Numbered from the stretch's first letter, positions 27,224-36,577 are shown. The stretch is 43,190 nt of DNA from Gammaproteobacteria bacterium (GCA_022826885.1 JAJDUB010000058.1:1-43190), one strand, 5' to 3'. A program made the numbers and translations. The notes: generated by a model from the sequence alone, not told the origin.

Positions 27224-30200
27224 ATGACGGAAACGGTAGGTAACAACTTCGTCCACCTGCACGTCCACACCGAGTATTCCCTGGTGGACGGTTTGTTGCG
27301 CGTGGATGATTACGTGGACTCCCTGGTTGAGAAAGGCATGTGGTCCGGTGCGGTCACCGAATTGTACAACGTGTTTTCAATGGTCAAGTTCTACCGGAAA
27401 TGCATCGACCGCGGAATCAAACCTGTGATCGGCGCGGAACTGTGCCTGGCGGATGAAACCGAAGCCGGCAGGAACCACAGGCTGGTGCTGCTTTGCCGGA
27501 ATAATGACGGCTTCAGGAACCTGGCGGAGTTGATCACCCTGAGTTACACCCAGGGACAGGCGCGCGGCGTGCCTGCTGTCAGGAGAGACTGGCTGGACGG
27601 TCGCGCCGCAGACCTGATTGCCCTGTCCGGCGCGGGGGACGGCGCTATCGGCCAGCCCATCGTGCATAACCAGGCAGACTATGCCAGGAAACAGCTCGAC
27701 TGGTTCCTGGAACTGTTCCCGGAGCGGTTTTACCTTGAATTACAGCGTACAGGACGGCCGGGAGAAGACATTTATATTGATGAAGCCCTGGCGCTGGCGT
27801 CGGAATTCGCTATACCCGTGGTAGCCACCAATGACGTACGGTTTCTGGCGTCTGAAGATTTTTCCGCCCATGAAGCCAGGGTCTGCATCCATAATGGTTA
27901 TACGCTCAATGACCCCAAACGTCCGCGCCACTACAGTAATGAACAATACCTGAAAACACCGAAACAGATGCAGGAGTTGTTCCATGACCTGCCGGAAGCA
28001 TTACGGAACAGTGAAAACATCGCCATTCGCTGCAACCTGGAACTGGAATTCGGGGATTATCACCTGCCGGAGTTTCCGGTTCCTGAAGATTTTGACCAGT
28101 CCGGCTGGTTGCGCCGGCAGGCATACGCCGGTTTGGAAAAACTGGTTGATGACAGGCGGACGTCGGCCAACGGCATCGATATGGAACAATACAACCGGCG
28201 TCTCGATGACGAGCTTGATGTGATAACCAGTATGGGTTTCCCGGGATATTTTCTCATCGTGGCTGATTTCATTCGTTGGGCGAAACAGCAGGGGATACCG
28301 GTAGGGCCGGGACGCGGTTCCGGGGGAGGTTCCCTGGTGGCTTACGTACTGGGCATTACCGATCTTGACCCCATATACCATGAACTGCTGTTCGAACGGT
28401 TCCTGAATCCCGAAAGGGTATCCCTGCCCGATTTTGATGTGGATTTCTGCATGGACAGGCGGGATGAGGTGATCGAATACGTCTCCGGCCGTTACGGCCG
28501 GGAGCGCGTCTCCCAGATTATCACTTTTGGCAGCATGGCGGCAAAAGCCGTGGTACGCGACGTCGGCAGGGTTCTCGGACACCCTTACGGCTATGTTGAC
28601 AAGATAGCCAAGTTAATCCCGTTTGAACTGGATATGACCCTGGATAAGGCTCTGCAGGCGGAGGACATGCTGAAACAGCGATACCACGAGGAAGAGGAGG
28701 TGAAAATCCTCATTGACCTGGCAAAAAAACTGGAGGGGCTGTCCAGGAATGCAGGAAAACACGCCGGCGGTATCGTTATCTCGCCCAGGGAATTGACCGA
28801 GTTCATGCCCCTGTACTGTGAAAGGAACACTGCAGTCACGTCAACCCAGTTTGACATGGGAGACGTGGAGGCAATCGGACTGGTGAAGTTCGATTTCCTG
28901 GGCCTGCGCACACTGACCATTATTGACTGGGCGGTAAAGGACATTAATGAACAGTTGCCTGAGAGGTCCGACGCGAGCCTGGAGATAAAGAATATCCCGC
29001 TGGACGATGCCGGCACGTACGCGACGATACGGCGCATGGACACCACTGCCGTATTCCAGCTGGAATCGGATGGAATGAGAAAACTGATAAAACGGCTGGA
29101 GCCGGATAAATTCGACGACCTGGTCGCGCTGGTGGCATTATTCCGGCCCGGCCCCCTGGATTCGGGAATGGTTGATGATTTTATCGACCGGAAAAAGGGC
29201 AAGGCGCAGGTACGCTACATTCACCCTGCACTGGAACCTGTACTGAAACCGACCTATGGTGTGATCCTGTACCAGGAACAGGTCATGCAGATAGCCCGGC
29301 TCCTCGGTGGCTACACCCTGGGGTCGGCGGACCTGCTGCGGCGCGCCATGGGCAAGAAAAAACGCGAAGAGATGGCCCAGCAAAGGGATATTTTCCTGAA
29401 AGGCGCCGAGGGCAATAAAATCAGCAAAACCGTGGCAACCTCCATTTTTGACCTGATGGAAAAATTTGCCGGTTACGGTTTCAACAAGTCCCATTCCGTT
29501 GCATACGCCCTGCTTGCTTACCAGACCGCCTGGCTGAAAACCCATTATCCGGCGGCATTCATGGCCGCCGTGCTGTCTGCGGATATGAACAATACGGACA
29601 GGATCGTCAGGCTGATCGAGGAGTTGAGAAGGATGAAACTGGTTATAAGGCCTCCGTCGATCAATCACAGCGAATTCAAGTTCAGGGTGATGGATGAAAA
29701 AACCATCCTGTTCGGAATGGGCGCCATCAAGGGAGTCGGCCGTTCTGCCATTATCAGTCTGTGCGATGAAAGACAGGAACGCGGACTGTTTTCCAACCTG
29801 TTTGAATTCTGCAGGCGCACCGACCCGCGCCGGGTCAACAAACGGGTGATCGAAGCGCTGGTCCGGTCCGGCGCCCTGGATGACTTCGGCCGGACAAGAA
29901 GCATACTGGCGGCAAGCCTGGAGAAGGCGCTCAGGTTTGCTGAACAGTTCGTCAGCAATGCGGATACAGGGCAGGACGACCTGTTCGGCACGGACTTGCT
30001 GGCTCCGCCTGCAGGCAGTAACGGCGAAGCTGAAATTCCCTATGTCGACGCGCCTGAATGGGAAGAGCTCGTGCGCTTGAAGGGGGAGAAGGAGACCCTC
30101 GGGTTTTACCTGGAAGGCCACCCCATCACGCGTTTTGAAAATGAACTGGCGCCGTTCATTACATCAGGGCTGAGCAAGATCAAGGCAGGCATGAACCTGA

Positions 30201-30712
30201 CGGTGGCCGGTTATATTGAGAACCTGCGTATCCGCACCGGAGTCAGGGGACGCATGGCGGAGCTGATGCTGGATGATAAAACCGCACGCGTCCAGGTCAC
30301 CGTTTACAGCGAAAACTACCAGAAGTACGGTGAACTGATTCAGAAGGACCAGCTTGTCGTCATCAAGGGCGAAGCGGTTGAAGACGACTACTACGAGACA
30401 GGTGTGTCCATCGTTGCCGCTGAGGTCTACCCGCTTGCCGAGCTGCGTCGGCGATATGCGGCTATCCGATTGAAAATAAATAAAAAAATGCTGGACGACG
30501 AATTTGTTTCCGGTCTCAAGGAGGTATTGTCGCGTTATGGCAGCGGGACAAACCAGGTTTTAATGGAATATAATAACGGCAATGTCTCAACCCTTCTGAG
30601 TTTCGGCAGCGGGTGGGGCGTAGAAATCAGTGATGAATTATTGGCTGAACTTACCGACATGGTTGGCATGACGAATGTATGCCTGGACTTTCCCGGCAGG
30701 GTGAACCTTTAA
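27224..30712 (+). CDS. dnaE: DNA polymerase III alpha subunit
   Basis: A 1162-residue replicative polymerase. I choose ATG 27224, just after rnhB; the longer frame from 27017 overlaps rnhB and adds nonsense. Residues about 8-270 form the PHP domain ([10 protein letters not shown]). The helix after it reads V-T-E-L-Y-N where many relatives have T-D-x-x-N, so PHP metal binding is probably degenerate, as in E. coli. Catalytic Asp403 and Asp405 (P-D-F-D-V-D-F) and Asp557 (K-F-D-F-L-G-L) match E. coli 401, 403 and 555 with a constant offset of two. The beta-clamp-binding and OB-fold regions (L-T-V-A-G-Y-I-E-N near 1000) are present. Confidence 0.97.
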   Translation: MTETVGNNFVHLHVHTEYSLVDGLLRVDDYVDSLVEKGMWSGAVTELYNVFSMVKFYRKCIDRGIKPVIGAELCLADETEAGRNHRLVLLCRNNDGFRNLAELITLSYTQGQARGVPAVRRDWLDGRAADLIALSGAGDGAIGQPIVHNQADYARKQLDWFLELFPERFYLELQRTGRPGEDIYIDEALALASEFAIPVVATNDVRFLASEDFSAHEARVCIHNGYTLNDPKRPRHYSNEQYLKTPKQMQELFHDLPEALRNSENIAIRCNLELEFGDYHLPEFPVPEDFDQSGWLRRQAYAGLEKLVDDRRTSANGIDMEQYNRRLDDELDVITSMGFPGYFLIVADFIRWAKQQGIPVGPGRGSGGGSLVAYVLGITDLDPIYHELLFERFLNPERVSLPDFDVDFCMDRRDEVIEYVSGRYGRERVSQIITFGSMAAKAVVRDVGRVLGHPYGYVDKIAKLIPFELDMTLDKALQAEDMLKQRYHEEEEVKILIDLAKKLEGLSRNAGKHAGGIVISPRELTEFMPLYCERNTAVTSTQFDMGDVEAIGLVKFDFLGLRTLTIIDWAVKDINEQLPERSDASLEIKNIPLDDAGTYATIRRMDTTAVFQLESDGMRKLIKRLEPDKFDDLVALVALFRPGPLDSGMVDDFIDRKKGKAQVRYIHPALEPVLKPTYGVILYQEQVMQIARLLGGYTLGSADLLRRAMGKKKREEMAQQRDIFLKGAEGNKISKTVATSIFDLMEKFAGYGFNKSHSVAYALLAYQTAWLKTHYPAAFMAAVLSADMNNTDRIVRLIEELRRMKLVIRPPSINHSEFKFRVMDEKTILFGMGAIKGVGRSAIISLCDERQERGLFSNLFEFCRRTDPRRVNKRVIEALVRSGALDDFGRTRSILAASLEKALRFAEQFVSNADTGQDDLFGTDLLAPPAGSNGEAEIPYVDAPEWEELVRLKGEKETLGFYLEGHPITRFENELAPFITSGLSKIKAGMNLTVAGYIENLRIRTGVRGRMAELMLDDKTARVQVTVYSENYQKYGELIQKDQLVVIKGEAVEDDYYETGVSIVAAEVYPLAELRRRYAAIRLKINKKMLDDEFVSGLKEVLSRYGSGTNQVLMEYNNGNVSTLLSFGSGWGVEISDELLAELTDMVGMTNVCLDFPGRVNL

Positions 30713-30726
30713 TCCAGGCCCGCACA

Positions 30727-31695
30727 ATGGAACAGCAGCAGTCAGTCAATTTTCTTGATTTTGAGCAGCCTATAGCCGAACTGGAGGCGAAGATCGAGGA
30801 GTTGCGCCATGTCAGTGACGGCGGCGAACTTAATATCCACGATGAGATTACCCGCCTGCAAAAACGCAGCAAGGACCTGACCCAGGCAATTTTTGCGACA
30901 CTTAACGCCTGGCAGATCTCCCAGATAGCCAGGCATCCCCTCAGGCCCTATACCCTGGACTACGTGAGCAGGATATTTACCGATTTTATCGAACTGCACG
31001 GCGATCGTAATTTTGCCGATGACCCCGCGATTGTGACCGGCATTGCCCGGTTCGAGGGCGAACCGGTCGCGCTGATAGGACACCAGAAGGGCAGGGACAT
31101 AAAAGAGCGCATCCACCGCAATTATGGCATGCCCAGACCGGAAGGTTATCGCAAGGCCCTGCGTGTCATGCAGCTTGCGGAGAGATTCAAACTGCCGGTG
31201 CTCACCTTTATCGATACGCCGGGCGCCTATCCGGGCATCGGCGCCGAAGAACGCGGGCAAAGCGAGGCCATTGCCAGAAACCTGATGGTCATGTCGGAGT
31301 TGCGTACACCGATCATCTCCGTCGTCATCGGTGAGGGAGGTTCGGGGGGCGCCCTGGCAATCGGCGTGGGCGACAGGTTGAACATGCTGCAATACAGTAC
31401 CTACTCAGTGATATCGCCCGAGGGTTGTGCCTCCATACTCTGGAAGGACGCGGGCAAGGCTGAAGATGCGGCGGAAGCCCTGGGCGTAACCGCCCGGAGA
31501 CTGCAAAAACTCGACCTGGTCGATACCATCGTAGAGGAACCGCTGGGCGGGGCGCACAGGGATTACGACCAGGTGGCATCCAGTGTCGGCGAACGGATTA
31601 AAAATCAGCTGGATGAACTTCAACAGGTGAGTGTTGAAGAACTTCTGGAAACCCGGCAAAGTCGGCTTCGGTCCTACGGGCATTTTCATGACTGA
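30727..31695 (+). CDS. accA: Acetyl-CoA carboxylase carboxyltransferase subunit alpha
   Basis: A 322-residue subunit that, with AccD, transfers CO2 from biotin to acetyl-CoA to make malonyl-CoA. I choose ATG 30727; the longer frame from 30679 lies in the dnaE end. It opens [15 protein letters not shown]. The crotonase-like core shows [28 protein letters not shown] and [12 protein letters not shown]. It ends in TGATG, overlapping tilS by one base. Confidence 0.97.
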   Translation: MEQQQSVNFLDFEQPIAELEAKIEELRHVSDGGELNIHDEITRLQKRSKDLTQAIFATLNAWQISQIARHPLRPYTLDYVSRIFTDFIELHGDRNFADDPAIVTGIARFEGEPVALIGHQKGRDIKERIHRNYGMPRPEGYRKALRVMQLAERFKLPVLTFIDTPGAYPGIGAEERGQSEAIARNLMVMSELRTPIISVVIGEGGSGGALAIGVGDRLNMLQYSTYSVISPEGCASILWKDAGKAEDAAEALGVTARRLQKLDLVDTIVEEPLGGAHRDYDQVASSVGERIKNQLDELQQVSVEELLETRQSRLRSYGHFHD

Positions 31696-33029
31696 TGCGG
31701 GTCAGCACTGAAAGCCTTGCTGCATTCCTTGAGACACTTCCAGATAGCGAACGATTCCTGATAGCCTACAGTGGCGGCATGGATTCCCGCGTCCTGCTGC
31801 ATTTGATGGCCTCTCTGAACCCGGATGCCGGCTACAGCACCAGGGCAGTACACGTAAACCATAATATACAACCGGAAAGCCGGTCCTGGGCCGGCCATTG
31901 TCAGGATGTTTGCCGCTCCCTGGGCGTTGAACTTGAAGTGCTGGATGTCGATGCAAGCAAGCCGGGAAAGGAAAGCCCGGAAAGCTGGGCCAGGCACAAA
32001 CGTTATGCAGCAATTGAAAATATCCTGGCACAGGGAGAGGTCCTGCTGACCGCGCATCACCGGGACGATCAACTGGAGACCTTCCTGCTGCGCCTGTTGC
32101 GCGGGGCGGGGGTCCTGGGCCTGGCGTCGATGCGGGCTGTTCGCCGGTTCGGGGAAGGACTCCACGCGCGACCGTTGCTGAAATATTCACGCGAACAATT
32201 GCTGGCATACGCTCAACTTCATGACCTGGACTGGATTGAAGATCCTTCCAACACCGACATCCACCTGGACAGGAATTATCTTCGCCATAAGGTGGTCCCC
32301 GCAATTAAAGACAGGTGGCCTTCCGTCGCTTTGCCGGTCAGCCGGACCATAGATACCCTGGCGGAAACCCAGGAGTTGCTGGATGAGCTGGCGCGCCAGG
32401 ACCTGCTTATCTGCAGCGCGGATGACCCTTGTATGTTGATTGTCGAGCGGGTGAAACGGTTGCCTGCGGCAAGGCAGAAGAACATGCTCCGTTACTGGTG
32501 CCGCATCCTGGACCTGCCGCCTCCGGACAGCCGGCGGCTGACCCATATTCTTACGGACGTAATCGAGGCAAGAAGCGACTCCAGGGCGCGTATCAGGTGG
32601 AAAGGAGCGGAACTGCAACGATACGGGCAGTACATCCACCTCGGGGCACCGCTGGAAGGTTTTGACAGTTCAGTGGTCAGGGTCTGGGATTTCAGCGAAC
32701 CCTGCCGCCTGGATCATGGAGAATTGACCGCGGTTGAAGGCCGCGGCAACGGATTGAAACAGCAGGCATGCGCCGGCGCCCGGGTTGAAGTCCGCTACCG
32801 TAGTGGCGGGGAGAAGATCCGACTTCCGGGCAGGACCTGCCGGCATAAACTGAAGAAGCTGTTCCAGGAAGCCGGGACGCCACCCTGGCTGCGTGAACGC
32901 ACACCTCTCATCTATGTAAACGATAAACTCGCGATGGTCGCAGGTTTGTGGACCGATGCTGAATTTCTCGCGGCTGCCGACGAACCCTCGTGGATAGTCA
33001 CCTGGACCGGATCAAAACCCGGGAGTTAA
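31695..33029 (+). CDS. tilS: tRNA(Ile)-lysidine synthase
   Basis: A 444-residue enzyme that ATP-dependently puts lysine on C34 of the CAU-anticodon tRNA-Ile, switching it from AUG to AUA decoding; essential in most bacteria. The N-terminal PP-loop is Y-S-G-G-M-D-S-R (about 25-32). H-V-N-H, H-H-R-D-D-Q and R-P-L-L follow, then the TilS substrate-binding domain. The C-terminal domain shows K-L-K-K-L-F-Q-E-A and W-L-R-E-R-T-P-L-I-Y. It is the last gene of the conserved cluster and converges with the next gene with only four bases between stops; no terminator hairpin is evident. Confidence 0.95.
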   Translation: MRVSTESLAAFLETLPDSERFLIAYSGGMDSRVLLHLMASLNPDAGYSTRAVHVNHNIQPESRSWAGHCQDVCRSLGVELEVLDVDASKPGKESPESWARHKRYAAIENILAQGEVLLTAHHRDDQLETFLLRLLRGAGVLGLASMRAVRRFGEGLHARPLLKYSREQLLAYAQLHDLDWIEDPSNTDIHLDRNYLRHKVVPAIKDRWPSVALPVSRTIDTLAETQELLDELARQDLLICSADDPCMLIVERVKRLPAARQKNMLRYWCRILDLPPPDSRRLTHILTDVIEARSDSRARIRWKGAELQRYGQYIHLGAPLEGFDSSVVRVWDFSEPCRLDHGELTAVEGRGNGLKQQACAGARVEVRYRSGGEKIRLPGRTCRHKLKKLFQEAGTPPWLRERTPLIYVNDKLAMVAGLWTDAEFLAAADEPSWIVTWTGSKPGS

Positions 33030-33033
33030 GTTA

Positions 33034-33657
33034 TCAATAAATCACCAGTTGCCGGACAACTTCTGTATGTCCCAGCACTTCCAGTATCTCCATTCTTATG
33101 CCGGTAACCGTTTCCTCGCCCAGTGAGGGGTCATCGCGGGTCAGGACCAGGACCGTGGCAGGATGCACGAATGTATCCTTGATGTGGTAACACTCGGGCG
33201 GTGCTTTCGGCAAGGCACCGTCGTGATGGTAGTCCCGTTCCAGCGCTTCTCTTGTGATCTCGGGTATCATCCCCTTGAGTTCCAGCGACTTCTCCAGGTA
33301 TGCATCACACTGCGCCAGGCGGAAACGGCCCCAGTCCATAATTTTTTCACCTGAGGCGAGCAGGGCGCCCGCCTGTTGGTCGATCTCGTTCCTGCCGGCA
33401 TTTTCATCAAGCCTGTCCAGCAGTTTCTTTCCCTCGATCTCGTATTCGGCCAACATCACCGCAATGGCCTGGCGCTGCTTTTCTTCCTCATCCGTATCGA
33501 TTGCCGCTTTCTCAACGGCCTGGACATCTTTATCGCTGAGTTTGGTGCTGCTGGCGTGCACGCCTTGAAGAGCAGACAGAACTGCGCAAAAAAACAGCAG
33601 ACGAACAACTGGTTTTAGCAGTATGGGGCCGGACCAGTCCGGCCTGATACTAAGCAT
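33034..33657 (-). CDS. Secreted protein of unknown function
   Basis: A 207-residue protein I do not recognise. A hydrophobic segment (about 17-34, ending V-H-A-S) is probably a signal peptide, placed unusually far from the Met because the first 16 residues are hydrophilic. The mature part is rich in Glu, Asp, Lys and Ala with predicted helices (about 40-130). A segment C-Y-H-I-K-D-T-F-V-H-P-A-T-V-L-V follows, in which the Cys is one of only two in the mature protein. There are no catalytic motifs I can name. The start overlaps the stop of the NTF2-like gene by eight bases (ATGCTTAG), so the two are likely coexpressed. Confidence 0.65.
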   Translation of the reverse strand: MLSIRPDWSGPILLKPVVRLLFFCAVLSALQGVHASSTKLSDKDVQAVEKAAIDTDEEEKQRQAIAVMLAEYEIEGKKLLDRLDENAGRNEIDQQAGALLASGEKIMDWGRFRLAQCDAYLEKSLELKGMIPEITREALERDYHHDGALPKAPPECYHIKDTFVHPATVLVLTRDDPSLGEETVTGIRMEILEVLGHTEVVRQLVIY

Positions 33658-34024
33658 GCAGATAAAAAACCTTGTTCATAATCTTCCATTCACCGTCCAC
33701 TTTCAGAAGATTAAACAGGTCGGTGAATTTATGGCCGGTCCAGTTGTCGAGTTCAAGACGGACGGTAGCGACGCTGCCTACTATATCGATGTTGGCAAAT
33801 CTTGCTTGGAGTTCCGTTGCCGCGCCGTTGTTATCGTTCCAGTCATAAAGCCCCTGGATGGGGCCGGCAAACAGGTCATCGCCGACGTATCCGTAGATCG
33901 TCGCGTCCGCATGGAACGCCGGTTTCATGTCGTCACCCTTTCCGGATATTGCGCCGTCAATATAGTGCTGAACGGTCTTTTCGATCATTTCTCTGTCGCT
34001 TGTGTCAGCGGGATTGTTGCTCAT
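33650..34024 (-). CDS. NTF2/SnoaL-like small protein (lumazine-binding-like family)
   Basis: A 124-residue cytoplasmic protein of the NTF2-like cone fold. The N-terminal helix I-E-K-T-V-Q-H-Y-I-D-G, then F-H-A-D-A-T-I-Y-G-Y, and the end T-D-L-F-N-L-L-K-V-D-G-E-W-K-I-M-N-K-V-F match the family often annotated as nuclear transport factor 2 family or putative lumazine-binding. Such proteins bind or isomerise small ligands; the ligand is unknown here. The start ATG has AGGAG nine bases upstream. It overlaps the next gene by eight bases. Confidence 0.8.
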   Translation of the reverse strand: MSNNPADTSDREMIEKTVQHYIDGAISGKGDDMKPAFHADATIYGYVGDDLFAGPIQGLYDWNDNNGAATELQARFANIDIVGSVATVRLELDNWTGHKFTDLFNLLKVDGEWKIMNKVFYLHA

Positions 34025-34134
34025 GATTTCAACTCCTGTGCGTGAATTGGGACGTGGATTATTCCTCCTTTGAGGAAACTAGCATATTATGAGATTTGAT
34101 TGTAGTAAATGAGCATTCATCAATCCCGGATATC

Positions 34135-34734
34135 ATGTTCAAACCCTATTCCGCTGCCTGTGACAACAATCGGCAACCGATTTTTGAGGTTATCAAGGTA
34201 TTGTTCGCTGACTATAAGGAGGTTCTGGAGGTCGGCAGCGGTACCGGGCAGCACGCGGTGTATTTCGCAGAGAAACTGCCGCACCTGGTCTGGCGCAGCA
34301 GCGACCTGCAGGAGAATCATGCCGGAATCGAGACATGGCTGAACGAGGCAAACTTGGCCAATACGCCTGCGCCCCTGGAACTTGATGTGAACCAGGCGCA
34401 CTGGCCGAAGCTGGAAGTAGATGCCGTATTTTGCGCAAATACTATTCATATCATCGGGTGGGACTCGGTCAGGGCTATGATAGCCGGAGCAGGGCAGTTG
34501 TTGCCCGATAAGGGTTTATTGGTGCTGTACGGCCCGTTCAATTACAACAATGTCTACACCAGCGAGAGCAATGCAAGATTTGATGTCTGGCTGAGACAAC
34601 GGGACCCGCGCAGCGGCATCAGGAACTTTAAAGACGTTGACGAACTGGCAAATTCAGCAAACCTGTATCTGCAACACGACTATGCCATGCCGGCGAATAA
34701 CAGGCTTATTTGCTGGAGAAAACGGCAACGGTAA
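34135..34734 (+). CDS. DUF938-type SAM-dependent methyltransferase
   Basis: A 199-residue class I methyltransferase-like protein. I choose ATG 34135, because the family typically opens K-P-Y-S-x-A-C-x-x-N as seen here; the longer frame uses a TTG at 34096. The SAM-binding motif is E-V-G-S-G-T-G-Q-H, followed by W-R-S-S-D-L-Q-E and a C-A-N-T-I-H-I-I-G-W segment, all typical of the DUF938 (METTL26-like) family. The substrate is unknown. It is divergent from the NTF2-like gene, and the 110-base space contains only a small hairpin (34062-34077). Confidence 0.85.
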   Translation: MFKPYSAACDNNRQPIFEVIKVLFADYKEVLEVGSGTGQHAVYFAEKLPHLVWRSSDLQENHAGIETWLNEANLANTPAPLELDVNQAHWPKLEVDAVFCANTIHIIGWDSVRAMIAGAGQLLPDKGLLVLYGPFNYNNVYTSESNARFDVWLRQRDPRSGIRNFKDVDELANSANLYLQHDYAMPANNRLICWRKRQR

Positions 34735-34749
34735 GGCGATCATTGCCGG

Positions 34750-34793
34750 ATCGGATGATTCCAGGCGTTGTATCGGATGATTATCGGATGATT
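34750..34793 (+). repeat. Three copies of an 11-base repeat
   Basis: ATCGGATGATT occurs at 34750-34760, 34772-34782 and 34783-34793, the last two directly adjacent. It lies between the methyltransferase and the Phd-like antitoxin, at the border where the conserved genes end and accessory genes begin. It may be iterated regulator sites or simple slippage. Confidence 0.6.
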
Positions 34794-34872
34794 AACCCAG
34801 GTCATCGAGGAAATTGGCCAGGTTCGCAAAGGCATATCTTACGTTGTCAACAAATAACGACACAAATTGCAT

Positions 34873-34878
34873 TATAAT
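34873..34878 (+). promoter_or_regulatory. Possible -10 box for the Phd-like gene
   Basis: A perfect TATAAT lies 37 bases before the antitoxin start. No -35 box is found at normal spacing; the nearest TTGTCA is 23 bases upstream, too far. A site under autoregulation could tolerate a weak -35. Confidence 0.3.
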
Positions 34879-34914
34879 ATGTCCTGCGTTTTGCCTGCAC
34901 CGAGTGTTTCGACT

Positions 34915-35184
34915 ATGGACTATATTTCTATCCGTGAATTCAAAACCCAACCTGGCAAGATATGGGAAAAGCTGGTCAGGGAACACCAACTGGTCGTTAC
35001 CAGGAACGGGAAGCCATTTGCTATTCTGACTGAAACATCTCCAGCTGATTTAGAGGCCGATTTGCAGAGCTTGCGGCGCTCGCGGTTTGGACGTGCGCTT
35101 GCAAATATCCGCACTGAAGCACGAATGAAAGGACTGGATAAGCTCTCATTAGACCAAGTTAACGATATTATACGATCTGACTGA
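34915..35184 (+). CDS. Phd/YefM-type antitoxin, no toxin beside it
   Basis: An 89-residue protein from ATG 34915; the longer frame from 34867 adds a Cys/Pro-rich, unlikely leader. The N-terminal domain M-D-Y-I-S-I-R-E-F-K-T-Q-P-G-K-I-W, then V-V-T-R-N-G-K-P-F-A-I-L, is the DNA-binding and dimer fold of prevent-host-death antitoxins. The C-terminal part (L-D-K-L-S-L-D-Q-V-N-D-I-I) is the usual toxin-binding tail. Such proteins repress their own operon and neutralise a Doc, YoeB or PIN toxin encoded next to them. No toxin ORF follows: the next gene begins 10 bases later on the opposite strand. It is either an orphan antitoxin or its toxin has been lost. Confidence 0.8.
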   Translation: MDYISIREFKTQPGKIWEKLVREHQLVVTRNGKPFAILTETSPADLEADLQSLRRSRFGRALANIRTEARMKGLDKLSLDQVNDIIRSD

Positions 35185-35193
35185 TCTGCCTAT

Positions 35194-35508
35194 CTATAAC
35201 GCACTGACATGGAGATCTATCCCCTCATTTTTGCGAAGCGATGAAACCAGCTCAGAAATGTTGGCAAGACGGGGGTTGCCCTTGTCACTGAGCATACGCA
35301 TAAGGCTTTGCGGTTTTTTACCCATCAGCGTACCGAGTTGTTTAAATCCCAGGGTTGCGTTGACGTAATCGCGTAACAGGGCTTTTGCCACGTTAATTTC
35401 ATTATCCAATAAACACTCTGCCGCTTGCGTCAGCAAACCGACACGAAATTCCGGATCGGTTAACACGCGTTCTTGAATCGTTACTTTAAAATCTCGAGTA
35501 AGCGCCAT
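35194..35508 (-). CDS. HigA-like helix-turn-helix regulator, possible orphan antitoxin
   Basis: A 104-residue protein matching the small addiction-module antidote family. L-T-R-D-F-K-V-T-I-Q-E-R-V-L-T-D-P-E-F opens it, then A-K-A-L-L-R-D-Y-V-N-A-T-L-G-F, and the helix-turn-helix recognition region G-K-K-P-Q-S-L-M-R-M-L-S-D-K-G-N-P. Proteins of this family regulate their own promoter and pair with a HigB/RelE-type toxin. No such toxin is visible. It is transcribed towards the Phd-like gene, with the stops 9 bases apart. A palindrome 45 bases upstream (35554-35569) could be its operator. Confidence 0.75.
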   Translation of the reverse strand: MALTRDFKVTIQERVLTDPEFRVGLLTQAAECLLDNEINVAKALLRDYVNATLGFKQLGTLMGKKPQSLMRMLSDKGNPRLANISELVSSLRKNEGIDLHVSAL

Positions 35509-35553
35509 ATCTAGTTATTCCTTATACTCAACAATCCTTGGCATAAAGCAAAG

Positions 35554-35569
35554 ATAACATATTTGTTAT
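35554..35569. promoter_or_regulatory. Candidate operator of the HigA-like gene
   Basis: ATAACA and its complement TGTTAT flank the four bases TATT, upstream of the HigA-like start on the minus strand. A/T-rich palindromes at this distance are typical autoregulatory sites of XRE-type antitoxins. Not proven by anything else in the sequence. Confidence 0.35.
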
Positions 35570-35906
35570 TATTCTCAAGTAATGATACTGTCCTGTTTTC
35601 AGGCATCCGCATGGCTCCACGGGGTTGCAGCCACTAATTCTCTCACTGCTTGTGAGAGATTCTCCGAAACACCGAAAACAAACTGCTTCTTAGTTGACAT
35701 TGCGAAAGCATTTCTTGAACAATTTGTTCAATCTGTTCCTGCGCGTGGTCACCGTCAGCCTGGAAACCATGCGCATCGTACGTACCTTGCCGGAACTGGA
35801 AATCGAGTAATGGTAATGGCGCGTAGTGGTCGGAGCGCGGATACTTGCTTGCAATGCAAGCAACCGATAGTTTGGGTACGTTCTACAACACGAGGAGGCA
35901 CGACCA
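35570..35906. other. Gap with no supported gene
   Basis: Several short open frames cover this stretch, but none has a recognisable domain, a convincing ribosome-binding site and sensible composition. A 38-residue frame from about 35694 on the plus strand (amphipathic, ending P-E-L-E-I-E) could be the decayed end of a gene. The only structured signal is the palindrome at 35845-35863. Confidence 0.5.
35845..35863. promoter_or_regulatory. Perfect 19-base palindrome, candidate operator of the RHH antitoxin
   Basis: TTGCTTGCA and its complement TGCAAGCAA lie around a single A, 43 bases before the ribbon-helix-helix gene. Autoregulation through palindromes at this position is usual for FitA/VapB-type antitoxins. 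An AGGAGG ribosome-binding site follows, close to the ATG at 35907. Confidence 0.45.
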
Positions 35907-36152
35907 ATGGCCAACATAACGATCCGAAATCTGGATGAAGGCGTGAAAATGCGGCTACGCGTGCGAGCCGCCGAGCATCACCGTTCGATGGAGGAGGAGG
36001 TCCGTATCATCTTGCACGATGCCGTGAATGGTGGGCGAACCGGTCCCCGGGATCTGGTGAAGTTTACGCGCGAGTGTTTCGCGCCTCTTGGCGGCGTGGA
36101 ACTCGAACTTCCCCCGCGTGGCCCGATGCGCGAGCCTCCGGGTTTTTCTTGA
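35907..36152 (+). CDS. Ribbon-helix-helix antitoxin, FitA/StbC-like
   Basis: An 81-residue protein whose N-terminus M-A-N-I-T-I-R-N-L-D-E-G is the DNA-binding strand of Arc/FitA-type antitoxins. It is followed by two helices (R-L-R-V-R-A-A-E-H-H-R-S-M-E-E-E-V-R-I-I-L). The tail (about 45-81) is Pro/Gly-rich and would wrap a PIN-domain (VapC/FitB) toxin. A strong AGGAGG site precedes the start. No PIN toxin follows; instead a frameshifted HicA-like fragment lies downstream. Probably an orphan antitoxin. Confidence 0.8.
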   Translation: MANITIRNLDEGVKMRLRVRAAEHHRSMEEEVRIILHDAVNGGRTGPRDLVKFTRECFAPLGGVELELPPRGPMREPPGFS

Positions 36153-36240
36153 GCGGTTACAGAGAAGTAACGAAAGTTATCGACTCGGCCCCCATTCGGC
36201 TTCGACGGTGCGCAGGGGCAGTTCCAGCCCGGCGATGTAA

Positions 36241-36478
36241 TCGAACTCCTTACGCGAAATCCTGGGTGTTCCCGGCAGGTTCGGTTTTTGAAGTGGTCTT
36301 GATGAAGGGCGGCCACGCGAAACTTGCGCGCAGTCCACTCGAAGGAACCGGGCATAAAGAAATATCGGTTGTTCCAGCGCACAGGAAGACGTCTGTCGGC
36401 ACCATTCACGCAATTTACAGGCAGGCATGCCGATTTATTCCGAAGGATGATCTGCGAACAGATTTCTTTTCCGACTGA
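36241..36478 (+). pseudogene. HicA-like toxin remnant with a frameshift
   Basis: From 36290 one frame reads E-V-V-L-M-K-G-G-H-A-K-L, then H-K-E-I-S-V-V-P-A-H-R-K-T, G-T-I-H-A-I-Y-R-Q-A and D-L-R-T-D-F-F-S-D. This is the HicA double-stranded-RNA-binding fold with its active His (K-G-G-H for the usual K-G-S-H). The matching N-terminal piece L-R-E-I-L-G-V-P-G-R-F-G-F is in another frame (36250-36288) and joins it if one T of the five-T run 36285-36289 is removed. No start codon or HicB partner is visible and a TAA precedes the fragment, so I take it as a dead gene. Confidence 0.5.
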
Positions 36479-36490
36479 CACATGTAAATA

Positions 36491-36577
36491 TTAAACGAAT
36501 ATCGGCTCTTCCTCCAACGGCAGAAGCTGTCTGAAATGGGACCAGCTCAATTGTTGCGACAGTGTCGCAACAATTCG
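36491..36577 (-). pseudogene. Possible DUF1016/YhcG-like nuclease remnant
   Basis: On the minus strand a short frame reads R-I-V-A-T-L-S-Q-Q-L-S-W-S-H-F-R-Q-L-L-P-L and then stops. This resembles the segment near the N-terminus of DUF1016 (PDDEXK nuclease) proteins, where T-L-S is followed by L-S-W-S-H-F. Nothing homologous follows, and the open frame upstream runs into the restriction enzyme gene on the other strand without family resemblance. It is a fragment only, and the match is from memory. Confidence 0.4.
36549..36575. repeat. Perfect 27-base palindrome upstream of the restriction gene
   Basis: Two 13-base arms (36549-36561 and 36563-36575; core TTGCGACA) surround one G, about 150 bases before the restriction-modification start. 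It coincides with the DUF1016-like fragment, so part of the symmetry may be coding relic. It could be a regulator site for the restriction locus. Confidence 0.5.

Noticed and set aside
29138..30121. 327-codon minus-strand frame opposite dnaE
   Set aside because: Antisense to the polymerase core; no independent evidence for a gene.
35582..35938. 118-codon frame between the HigA-like and RHH genes
   Set aside because: It overlaps the RHH start in another frame, has no domain and no ribosome-binding site.
35978..36481. 167-codon minus-strand frame over the RHH and HicA-like regions
   Set aside because: Antisense to the RHH gene and the HicA-like fragment; no family pattern.
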